Source of the DNA: Pseudomonadota bacterium
GTDB lineage: Bacteria; Pseudomonadota; Gammaproteobacteria; Burkholderiales; Burkholderiaceae_C
Length of the DNA stretch: 64,000 bases
Assembly (NCBI GenBank): GCA_021845505.1
Contig: JAJZVU010000002.1
Span: 62,001-126,000 of the forward strand
Direction of reading: 5' to 3'
Shown in pieces: positions 42,278 through 49,220 of the stretch. Made by a program: the position numbers and the translations under genes. The notes under the pieces were generated by a model. It did no database searches. It was not told the DNA's origin and was given only the letters and a program-made list of their open reading frames with translations. Every line of letters begins with the position of its first letter. Position 1 is the first letter of the stretch.

Positions 42278-43627
42278 ATGGGGCTGACCCGGCAACTCGC
42301 GGAGTTCGTCGCCGGCATCGACGCCGGCGCGCTGCCGCACGCATGCCTGGCCAGCGTGCGCAGGGGCATCGCCGATGCCGTCGGCGTGGCCCTGGCCGGC
42401 GCCCGCGAGCCGGTGGTCGGGCATGCGCTGGCGCTGCTGGCCACGCCCGCGGCGGACGCGCCGTCGCGCATCTGGACGCACCCTCTGCACGCGGCGCCCG
42501 CCGAGGCCGCACTGCTCAACGCCACCGCGGCGCATGCGCTGGACTTCGACGACACCGGCCTGGACGGCCACCCCAGCGCGGTGCTCGCGCCGGTGGTGCT
42601 GGCGCAGGCGCAAGCCTTGGGGCTGTGCTGGCGCGACGCCGTGGTCGGCTATGTCGCCGGCTACGAGACCTGGGCCGAGCTCGTCGCGCGCGATCTCGAC
42701 AAGCACCACGCCAAGGGCTGGCACCCGTCGGCGGTGTTCGGAGTCGTCGGCGGCGCCGCCGCCGCGGCCCGGCTGCGCGGGCTGCCCGCCGCGGCGACCG
42801 CCCACGCGCTGGGCATCGCGGCGTCGATGGCCGCGGGCCTGGTGGCCAATTTCGGCAGCATGACCAAGCCGCTGCAACTCGGGCTGGCCGCGCGCAATGC
42901 GATGCTCGCCGCCACGCTGGCCGAGCGCGGCGTGGACGCCGCCGGCGATGCGCTGGAAAGCCCGCGCGGCCTGCTGGCCGCGCTGTCGCCCGCGGGCCGG
43001 GTGCGGCTGGACGACGATTGCCGGGTCGGGCGCGACTGGCAGATCCTGCGCCAGCCGCCGAACATCAAGCGCTACCCCACCTGCTACGCGACCCACCGCA
43101 TCATCGATGCCGCGCTGTCGCTGCGGCCGCGGCTGCGCTGCGCCGCGCAGGACATCGAGGAGGTGGTGGTGGAAATCGGCGAACTGCAGGCGGCGATGCT
43201 GCGCTGCGCGCGGCCGACCCACTCGCTGGATGCCCGCTTCAGCGCGCAATACGCGGTGGCCTGCGCGCTGGCGCGCGGCCATGTCGATCTGCCGGACCTG
43301 CACGAGCAGTCCGTGCGGCAGGCCGACGTGCAGCAACTGCTCGGCAAGGTGCGGGTGGTGACGCTGGCCGCGCGCGACCCGCTGGAGCCGCTGTTCTCCC
43401 CCGAGGACCGGGTGCGGGTGCGGCTGGCCGACGGCTCGCCGCCGCTGTGCGCGGCGGTGCGACGCCCGCTCGGCCATGCCAGCCGCCCGCTGGACGACGC
43501 CGCGCTGCGCGACAAGTTCCTCGGCTGCGCCGGCGTCCACCTCGGCGCGGACGAGGCATTGGCCTGGTGGGACGGCGCGACCGCGCCGCTGCAGCAGCCG
43601 GTGCGCTGGCCCGACGCGCGGGGCTGA
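42278..43627 (+). CDS. MmgE/PrpD family protein
   Basis: A 449-residue member of the family that contains 2-methylcitrate dehydratase and cis-aconitate decarboxylase. It shows the all-helical N-terminal domain with ALDFDDTGLDGHPSAV and AKGWHPSAVFGVVGGA, then the lid domain from about 270 with KRYPTCYATHRIIDAAL. It ends the plus-strand operon, 17 bases from the convergent leuDB-like stop. It probably dehydrates or decarboxylates a tricarboxylate or hydroxydicarboxylate; the substrate is unknown. Confidence 0.85.
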   Translation: MGLTRQLAEFVAGIDAGALPHACLASVRRGIADAVGVALAGAREPVVGHALALLATPAADAPSRIWTHPLHAAPAEAALLNATAAHALDFDDTGLDGHPSAVLAPVVLAQAQALGLCWRDAVVGYVAGYETWAELVARDLDKHHAKGWHPSAVFGVVGGAAAAARLRGLPAAATAHALGIAASMAAGLVANFGSMTKPLQLGLAARNAMLAATLAERGVDAAGDALESPRGLLAALSPAGRVRLDDDCRVGRDWQILRQPPNIKRYPTCYATHRIIDAALSLRPRLRCAAQDIEEVVVEIGELQAAMLRCARPTHSLDARFSAQYAVACALARGHVDLPDLHEQSVRQADVQQLLGKVRVVTLAARDPLEPLFSPEDRVRVRLADGSPPLCAAVRRPLGHASRPLDDAALRDKFLGCAGVHLGADEALAWWDGATAPLQQPVRWPDARG

Positions 43628-43644
43628 CGCGACGCGCCGGGGCT

Positions 43645-45378
43645 TCAGGCGCCTTGCGCCTGCCGCTCGAGCTGGGCGATCACCGCATCGCCCATCCGCA
43701 CGGTGCCCACGCTGGGGCCGCCCGGCGCCGCGATGTCGGCGGTGCGCAGGCCCTGCTCGAGCACCCGCTCGACCGCCTGCTCGAGCAGCAGCGCGTCGGG
43801 CTCGCTGCCGAAGGTGAAGCGCAGGCACATCGCGAAGCTCAGGATGGCCCCCAGCGGGTTGGCGATGCCGCGCCCGGCGATGTCGGGGGCGCTGCCGTGG
43901 ATGGGCTCGTACAGCGCCTTGCGCCGGCCCAGGGAATCGGGTGCGCTCAGCGACGCCGACGGCAGCAGGCCGAGCGAGCCGGCGACCATCGCGGCGCAGT
44001 CCGACAGGATGTCGCCGAACAGGTTCTCGGTCAGCAGCACATCGAATTGCGAAGGTCGGCGCACCAGTTGCATCGCGCAGTTGTCCACGTACAGGTGCGA
44101 CAGCTCGATGTCGGGGTACTCGCGCTGCTGCAGCTCGATGACCGTCTCGCGCCACAGCAGCCCGCCTTCCAGCACGTTGCTCTTGTCCACCGAGCAGACC
44201 CTGCCGCGCCGCTGCCGCGCCAGCTCGAAGGCGGCGCGGGCGATGCGCTGGATTTCCGAGGTCGTGTAGCTGCAGGTGTTGACCCCCCTGCGCTGACCGT
44301 CGGGCAGATCGAAGATGCCCCGCGGCTCGCCGAAGTAGATGCCCCCGGTCAGCTCCCGCACGAGCACCATGTCGCAACCCTCGAGCACCTCGGGGCGCAG
44401 CGTGGAGGCGTCGCGCAGAGCGGCCAGCGACTTGACCGGACGCAGGTTGGTGAACAGGTCGAGCTCCTTGCGCATGCGGATCAACTGGTCGTGCTTGCGC
44501 GCCTCGTAGGGAATGTCGGCGTATTCGGGCGAACCGGTGGCGCCGAACAGGATGGCGTCGGCGTCGAGGATCTTGCGCCACAGATGGTCGGGCATCAGGC
44601 TGCCATGGGCCTTCCACGCGGCGATTCCGTACGGCTCCTCGTCGAGTTGCAGCGGCACGTCGCGCCGGCTGGCGAACCACTCGACCACCCGCCGCACCTG
44701 GGGCATGATCTCCGGGCCGATCCCGTCCCCCGGCAGCATCAGCAGCTTGCGCGGCGCCTGGGCGTCGGCCGGCAGCAACCAGGGCTGCCGGGCCTGGCTT
44801 TGCTTCTCGAAGGTCTGGATCATCGCGAGGTGCTCGAGTGTCATGGCAATGCGGTCGCGTCCGCGCAGCAGCGCCTGCTGGTGCAACGGGTCGATGTCGA
44901 AGCCCAGCGTGCCCAGGCCTTCGGCCTGCACGGTGCGCTCCCCGAGGTCCACCCGCAGCCGCGGCTCGGCGCTGTCGCACACATGCCGGCAGACGGCCTC
45001 GTAGGCGTCGCCGGCGAGCTGCAGCGGCAGCAGGCCGTTCTGGTAGCAGTTGGAGCGGAAGATGTCGCCGAAGCTCGGCGCGATGACGCAGCGGATTCCC
45101 GCGGCCAGCAGCGCCCACACCGCGTGCTCGCGCGAGCTGCCGCAGCCGAAGTTGCGCCCGGTGACCAGGATCCCGGCGCCCTGGTAGCGGGGTTGGTGCA
45201 GCACGAAGCCCGGGTCGATGCCGCCGCTGGGGTCGCGCCGCCAGGGCTCGAAGCAGAACGGCCCGAGTTCGTCCGGCGCGTAGGCGATCAGCCTGTCGAT
45301 CGGGATGATGACGTCGGTATCGATGTTGTCCTTGAGCAGCGGCGCGGCCAAGGCATCCAGGGTGGTGAAGGGTTTCAT
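43645..45378 (-). CDS. LeuD-LeuB fusion: isomerase small subunit joined to isopropylmalate dehydrogenase-like domain
   Basis: One open frame of 577 codons contains two complete enzymes. Residues 1 to about 205 are LeuD-like (LKDNIDTDVIIPIDRLI, TGRNFGCGSSREHAVWAL), ending ARQPWLLP. After only about six linker residues, LeuB begins with RKLLMLPGDGIGPEI. It continues through RELTGGIYFGEPRG, SVDKSNVLEGG, LTENLFGDILSD and YEPIHGSAPDIAGRGIANP. No stop or credible internal start lies between them. Isomerisation and oxidative decarboxylation of a 2-alkylmalate-like substrate could thus be physically coupled. Its ATG overlaps the leuC-like stop. Confidence 0.88.
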   Translation of the reverse strand: MKPFTTLDALAAPLLKDNIDTDVIIPIDRLIAYAPDELGPFCFEPWRRDPSGGIDPGFVLHQPRYQGAGILVTGRNFGCGSSREHAVWALLAAGIRCVIAPSFGDIFRSNCYQNGLLPLQLAGDAYEAVCRHVCDSAEPRLRVDLGERTVQAEGLGTLGFDIDPLHQQALLRGRDRIAMTLEHLAMIQTFEKQSQARQPWLLPADAQAPRKLLMLPGDGIGPEIMPQVRRVVEWFASRRDVPLQLDEEPYGIAAWKAHGSLMPDHLWRKILDADAILFGATGSPEYADIPYEARKHDQLIRMRKELDLFTNLRPVKSLAALRDASTLRPEVLEGCDMVLVRELTGGIYFGEPRGIFDLPDGQRRGVNTCSYTTSEIQRIARAAFELARQRRGRVCSVDKSNVLEGGLLWRETVIELQQREYPDIELSHLYVDNCAMQLVRRPSQFDVLLTENLFGDILSDCAAMVAGSLGLLPSASLSAPDSLGRRKALYEPIHGSAPDIAGRGIANPLGAILSFAMCLRFTFGSEPDALLLEQAVERVLEQGLRTADIAAPGGPSVGTVRMGDAVIAQLERQAQGA

Positions 45379-46775
45379 CGGCGGGGCGGAGCCTCGATCG
45401 CGCCGGCGATCGCCGAGGCGGCGGCCAGCGCGGGGCTGGCCAGGTGGGTGCGCGCACCCGGCCCCTGGCGACCGACGAAATTGCGGTTGGAAGTCGACAC
45501 GCAGCGTGCCCCGGGCTCGACGGTCTCGCCGTTGGCCGCCAGGCACATGGAGCAACCGGGCATGCGCCAGTCGAAGCCGGCATCGCGGAACACCTGGTCG
45601 AGGCCCTCGGCCTCGGCCCGCAAGCGGGTGTCGTGCGAGCCGGCGACGACCCACGCCCGCACATGCGGGGCGACGCGCCGGCCGGCAACCACCGCCGCCG
45701 CCGCGCGCAGGTCGGACAGCCGGCCGTTGGCGCAGGAGCCGATGAACACCCGGTCGATGCGGGTGCCGCGGATCGGCTGCCCGGCGCGCAGCCCCATGTA
45801 GGCCAGCGCGTCCTCGATCGCCTGGCGGCGCTGCGGCGTCGCCGCCGCGGCGGGATCGGGAAGGCGGCCGTCGATGTCGATCACCTGCTCCGGGCTGGTG
45901 CCCCAGGTGACCTGCGGGCCGATGTCCCGGCAGTCGATGCGCAGCTGGCGGTCGAACAGCGCGCGCGCCGACGAGCGCAGGCCCCGCCAGTCGGCCAGCG
46001 CCCGGCTCCAGTCCTGGCCGCGCGGCGCGAAACGCCTGCCCTCGATCCACGCGAAGGTACGCTCGTCGGGCGCGACCATGCCGAACTTGGCCCCCATTTC
46101 GATCGACAGGTTGCACAGGGTCAGCCGCTGCTCGATGTCCAGCGCCGCCACCGCCTGCCCGCAGTACTCGATCGCGAAGCCCTGCGCCGCCGCGGTGCCC
46201 AAGCGCCCGATGGCGTGCAGGATCATGTCCTTGGCGCAGGCCCCGGGCGCCAGCGGGCCGTCGAAGGCCAGTTGCATCACCCGCGGCTTGCGCTGGCGGA
46301 TGGTCTGCGTGGCCAGCACATGCTCGACCTCGCTCGAGCCGATCCCGAAGGCCAGCGCGCCCAGCCCGCCGTGGGTGCAGGTGTGGCTGTCGCCGCAGAC
46401 GATCAGCGTGCCCGGCAGGCTCAGCCCGAGTTCGGGGCCGATCACATGCACGATCCCGCTGCCGCTGCGGTCGAGGTCGAACAGCCGGATGCCCTGCTCG
46501 GCGACGAGCCGGCGCATGTCGTGCAGCAGCCTGGCGCCGACCTCGCTGGTGTCGGCGTCGCGCCCGGGCAGCGTGGACACCGCATGGTCCGGAGTGGCGA
46601 AGCTCAGGTCGGGCCGCCGCACCGCAAGCCCGCGCTGGCGCAGCCGCCGCATGCGCGGCGACGCCTCCAGGTCGTGGAGGAAATGCCGGTCGACGTGCAG
46701 CAGCGAATCGCCGTCGGGCAGCACGTCGACCAGGTGCCGCTCCCAGATGGTGTCGAACAGCGTGCCCTCGCTCAT
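45375..46775 (-). CDS. Aconitase-family isomerase large subunit, LeuC-like
   Basis: A 466-residue 4Fe-4S dehydratase subunit partnering the LeuD part of the next gene. It has CGDSHTCTHGGLGALAFGIG and the three cluster cysteines, one in FIGSCANGRLSDL and two in PGCSMCLAANGE. True LeuC proteins normally read SCTNSR at the first site; SCANGR here, and general divergence, suggest a substrate other than isopropylmalate (for example citramalate or another alkylmalate). ATG at 46775 has AAGGGGCGGGG upstream. An in-frame ATG 61 codons upstream is rejected because it runs through the operator-like repeats. Confidence 0.87.
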   Translation of the reverse strand: MSEGTLFDTIWERHLVDVLPDGDSLLHVDRHFLHDLEASPRMRRLRQRGLAVRRPDLSFATPDHAVSTLPGRDADTSEVGARLLHDMRRLVAEQGIRLFDLDRSGSGIVHVIGPELGLSLPGTLIVCGDSHTCTHGGLGALAFGIGSSEVEHVLATQTIRQRKPRVMQLAFDGPLAPGACAKDMILHAIGRLGTAAAQGFAIEYCGQAVAALDIEQRLTLCNLSIEMGAKFGMVAPDERTFAWIEGRRFAPRGQDWSRALADWRGLRSSARALFDRQLRIDCRDIGPQVTWGTSPEQVIDIDGRLPDPAAAATPQRRQAIEDALAYMGLRAGQPIRGTRIDRVFIGSCANGRLSDLRAAAAVVAGRRVAPHVRAWVVAGSHDTRLRAEAEGLDQVFRDAGFDWRMPGCSMCLAANGETVEPGARCVSTSNRNFVGRQGPGARTHLASPALAAASAIAGAIEAPPRR

Positions 46776-46817
46776 CCCCGCCCCTTGCCTGCCCGGTCCA
46801 GGATCGACACCGTACCA

Positions 46818-46839
46818 GATGTACCATGAATAGTACATC
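46818..46839. promoter_or_regulatory. Inverted repeat GATGTAC-N8-GTACATC upstream of leuC-like gene (operator candidate)
   Basis: Perfect 7-bp arms flank eight bases, 43-64 bases before the leuC-like start. On the minus strand a TACTAT hexamer overlaps the right arm and could be the -10 box. A dimeric regulator bound here would control the operon; the GntR protein of this island is the obvious candidate, though this is inference. Confidence 0.5.
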
Positions 46840-46845
46840 CGGGCC

Positions 46846-46876
46846 CATTCGGGGAACATTCGGGGAACATTCGGGA
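46846..46876. repeat. Three tandem copies of CATTCGGGGAA (11 bp)
   Basis: Two perfect copies and a third of nine bases lie head to tail just upstream of the operator-like inverted repeat before the leuC-like gene. An 11-bp period is one helical turn, so a regulator could bind side by side on one DNA face. Confidence 0.75.
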
Positions 46877-46994
46877 CGCACGCGCGGATCGACGATGCCC
46901 GGCTGCGCACCCGTCGACTCGTGGCACCGCCGGCCAGCGCGGCGCCGGCACGATCCACCAGGTCGGCAAGGCTCGCGTGCGCGAAGCGCTGCGG

Positions 46995-47012
46995 GCGCTG
47001 CGGGCGCAGCGC
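46995..47012 (-). terminator. GC hairpin 13 bases after tRNA-Thr (weak terminator candidate)
   Basis: GCGCTGC and GCAGCGC form a 7-bp stem around four bases downstream of the tRNA CCA end. No T-run follows, so intrinsic termination is doubtful; it could protect or help process the tRNA 3' end. Confidence 0.25.
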
Positions 47013-47024
47013 AGCCGGGTCTGC

Positions 47025-47311
47025 TGGTGCCGAGTGTCCGACTCGAACGGACGACCTACCGCTTACCGTACCACTTCGGCTTTCGCCGCCTCTGGGTTCG
47101 TGGTCTGGACTATCCCTTGGCCATGGCGATCGACGCGTTAGGCCCCCCCCGTCTAGTCTCTACACCTTCCCACCGCGTGGGCTTGGCTCGGGATTGGCAT
47201 GGCCGTCGCGGCTTTAGCGTTCCCCGAGTTTGAGGGGTTCTGCACCCGCCGTTTCCGGCAGGGCACTCGTTCACATCAAGGCGGTTGCTCTACCAGCTGA
47301 GCTAACCCGGC
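47025..47311 (-). tRNA. tRNA-Thr(UGU), interrupted by a group I intron
   Basis: The 5' exon is 47278-47311 (G1 to U34) and the 3' exon is 47025-47066 (G35 to the encoded CCA). Joined, they give a full cloverleaf: acceptor GCCGGGU/ACUCGGC, D-arm GCUC/GAGC, anticodon stem ACCGC/GCGGU with loop CUUGUAA, and T-arm GUCCG-UUCGAGU-CGGAC. Anticodon UGU reads threonine ACA, and perhaps ACG by wobble. The exons resemble standard betaproteobacterial tRNA-Thr(UGU). A 211-nt insert splits the anticodon after U34. Confidence 0.93.
47067..47277 (-). ncRNA. Group I self-splicing intron in tRNA-Thr anticodon loop
   Basis: The 211-nt insert has the group I core in order on the minus strand: Q-like AAUCCCGAGCCAAGC (47181-47195), R-like GGUGUAGAGACUAGACGG (about 47149-47166), and S-like AAGGGAUAGUCC (47107-47118). 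R and S pair as P7 through ACUA/UAGU. P2 and P9 are capped by GAAA loops. The 5' exon ends in U34, which can pair with the G of an internal guide GAG, and the intron ends in G, as group I splicing requires. It resembles the compact Azoarcus tRNA-Ile and cyanobacterial tRNA-Leu introns. There is no endonuclease gene. Confidence 0.93.
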
Positions 47312-47369
47312 ATCGTTTCAGCAAGCCGGCGGATTATAGGGACCGCAGCCGGCCCGGGCGCCGCGGCGC

Positions 47370-47861
47370 CTACTTGACCCGCTTGAGGTGGCTTCCGGCC
47401 GGCGGGCGCGGCGGCGGCTCGTCGCCGCCGTCCCCGGCGGGCGTCTCGCCGGGCTGCGGCACCGCGTGCAGTCGCGGCGGGGCCGCCGGCGGCTGCGCCG
47501 CGTCGCCCGCGCCGCCCTCGGCGTCGGTGTCGATCTGCGGCGGCGGGAAGGCCATGCCCTGGCCGTTCTCCCGCGCGTAGATCGCGGTCACGTGGCTGAC
47601 CGGCACGACGATCTCCCGCGCCACGCCGCCGAAGCGCGCCTTGAACTGGATGTCGTCGTTGCCCAGGTTGAGCCCGCTGGTCGCGCCGAAGCTGATGTTC
47701 AGCACGATCTCGCCGTTGCGCACATGTTCGCGCGGCACGCGCACGCTGGAGTCGACCCGCACCGCCAGGTACGGCGTGTAGCCGTTGTCGCAGCACCACT
47801 CGTAGAGGGCGCGCAGCAGGTAGGGCTTGGTCGAGGTCGGTTGCGGGGCGGAATCGCTCAT
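47370..47861 (-). CDS. sspB: ClpXP specificity-enhancing factor SspB
   Basis: Adaptor that binds ssrA-tagged proteins and delivers them to ClpXP. The 163 residues have the SspB fold (TKPYLLRALYEWCCDNGYTPY, NGEIVLNISFGATSGLNLGN) over about 1-110. A long Pro/Ala/Gly-rich tail follows and ends HLKRVK, which fits the ClpX-binding XB tail. It lies eight bases after sspA, the usual pair. Confidence 0.94.
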   Translation of the reverse strand: MSDSAPQPTSTKPYLLRALYEWCCDNGYTPYLAVRVDSSVRVPREHVRNGEIVLNISFGATSGLNLGNDDIQFKARFGGVAREIVVPVSHVTAIYARENGQGMAFPPPQIDTDAEGGAGDAAQPPAAPPRLHAVPQPGETPAGDGGDEPPPRPPAGSHLKRVK

Positions 47862-47869
47862 CGCGCGCC

Positions 47870-48481
47870 TTACTTGCGCATCACCTTTTCCGAAGGCGTC
47901 AGCGCTTCGATGTAGGCCGGCCGCTGGAAGATGCGTTCGGCGTACTTGGCCAGCGGCGCCGCCGATTTCGGAAGGTCGATTCCGTAATGGTCCAGGCGCC
48001 ACAGCAGCGGAGCGATCGACACGTCGAGCATCGAGAAGTCGTCGCCCAGCATGTAGCGGTTCTTGGTGAATACCGGCGCCAGCTGGGTCAGGCGGTCGCG
48101 GATCGCCGCGCGCGCCTTTTCCATCGCCTTTTCGTTGGCCTTGGTGGTGCGCGATTCCAGCACGCCGACGTGGACGAACAGTTCCTTCTCGAAATTGAAC
48201 AGGAACAGGCGCACGCGCGCCCGCGCCACCGGATCGCCGGGCATCAGCTGGGGGTGGGGGAAGCGCTCGTCGATGTACTCGTTGATGATATTCGACTCGT
48301 ACAGGATCAGATCCCTCTCGACCAGGATCGGGACCTGGCCGTAGGGGTTCATCACATTCACGTCCTCCGGCTTGTTGAAGAGATCCACGTCGCGGATCTC
48401 GAAGTCCATGCCCTTTTCGAACAGCACGAAGCGGCAGCGCTGGGAAAACGGGCAGGTCGTGCCGGAATAAAGGACCATCAT
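47870..48481 (-). CDS. sspA: Stringent starvation protein A
   Basis: Glutathione-S-transferase-fold protein that binds RNA polymerase under starvation. The 203 residues begin MMVLYSGTTCPFSQRCRFVL (thioredoxin-like domain), with NPYGQVPILVERDLILYES and a helical C-terminal domain. ATG at 48481 has AGGAG nine bases upstream, favouring it over an ATG eight codons earlier. The cytochrome bc1 genes that often precede sspA in betaproteobacteria are absent here; a divergent mscL takes that place. Confidence 0.95.
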   Translation of the reverse strand: MMVLYSGTTCPFSQRCRFVLFEKGMDFEIRDVDLFNKPEDVNVMNPYGQVPILVERDLILYESNIINEYIDERFPHPQLMPGDPVARARVRLFLFNFEKELFVHVGVLESRTTKANEKAMEKARAAIRDRLTQLAPVFTKNRYMLGDDFSMLDVSIAPLLWRLDHYGIDLPKSAAPLAKYAERIFQRPAYIEALTPSEKVMRK

Positions 48482-48749
48482 GGGATGCGACTCCTGAAAA
48501 AGCAAAGGGAGTGAGTTGGCTCACCCCCGCGGACGCCGTTCGCTTGCTCGCCGCGGCCGCGCAGGCCACAGGATCGGCAACTTGCGAATGATACCTCGTC
48601 CTGGCAAGGGGCGGCCCGGGCGGCGGCCCGGCGCGGGAACCCGTCGCCCGCGCGTCCCGCACAAGCTGAGGCCCTGCCTCCGACTCATGGAGGCTTAACC
48701 ATGCAACAATCGGCAAACAACAAATCTTCCAACGACGGAGAGCAACTCG

Positions 48750-49181
48750 ATGAGCCTGTTGAAGGATTTCAAGGACTTCGCGGTCAAGGGCAACGTGATC
48801 GACCTGGCAGTGGCGGTGATCATCGGCGGCGCCTTCGGCAAGATCGTCTCGGCGCTGGTCGCCGACATCATCATGCCGCTGGCCGGCGTGGTGGTGGGCA
48901 AGATCGACTTCACCAACCTGTTCATCGTGCTGGGCAGCGCGCCGCCGGGCACCGCGCGCACCCTGGAGGCGCTGAAGAAGGCCAACGTGCCGGTCCTCGC
49001 CTACGGGGACTTCATCACCATCGCGCTGAACTTCCTGATCCTGGCCTTTGTGATCTTCCTCATGGTCCGGGTCATCTCCAAGCTCAAGCACGCGCCGCCC
49101 GAAACGCCGCCGGCTCCGCCGCCGGTGCCCGAGGACGTGCAGTTGCTGCGGGAGATCCGCGACCTGCTCGGCAAGGGCTGA
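48750..49181 (+). CDS. mscL: Large-conductance mechanosensitive channel
   Basis: Pentameric emergency valve in the inner membrane that opens on osmotic downshock. The 143 residues have the N-terminal amphipathic [22 protein letters not shown]1 [20 protein letters not shown], a periplasmic loop, TM2 near 90-110 and a C-terminal helix [14 protein letters not shown] after a Pro-rich linker. GGAGAG precedes the ATG. It is divergent from sspA with 268 bp between them, in which a small GCCTCC/GGAGGC hairpin (48676-48694) is the only structure noticed. Confidence 0.96.
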   Translation: MSLLKDFKDFAVKGNVIDLAVAVIIGGAFGKIVSALVADIIMPLAGVVVGKIDFTNLFIVLGSAPPGTARTLEALKKANVPVLAYGDFITIALNFLILAFVIFLMVRVISKLKHAPPETPPAPPPVPEDVQLLREIRDLLGKG

Positions 49182-49220
49182 GCCGCTGCGCGCTGGCGCC
49201 GGCCGGCCGCCGCGAGCCGG

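Noticed and set aside
41882-45688. 1268-codon open frame on the minus strand over the MmgE/PrpD and leuDB region
   Set aside because: It runs through well-supported genes in other frames and is low-complexity Arg/Ala-rich; the true minus-strand frame is the leuDB fusion.
43645-46775. Calling the leuC and leuD-leuB genes plain leucine biosynthesis genes
   Set aside because: leuC motif changes, the domain fusion and the surrounding CoA-ester genes make a catabolic role at least as likely, so no leu symbols were assigned.
46826-47233. 135-codon frame across the tRNA and its intron
   Set aside because: The strand opposite carries a tRNA and structured ribozyme; the frame also runs through operator repeats. 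It is not an intron-encoded endonuclease, having no LAGLIDADG, GIY-YIG or HNH motif.
49182-49220. Terminator between mscL and pdxA
   Set aside because: The gap is GC-rich with partial self-complementarity but no clear stem plus T-run.
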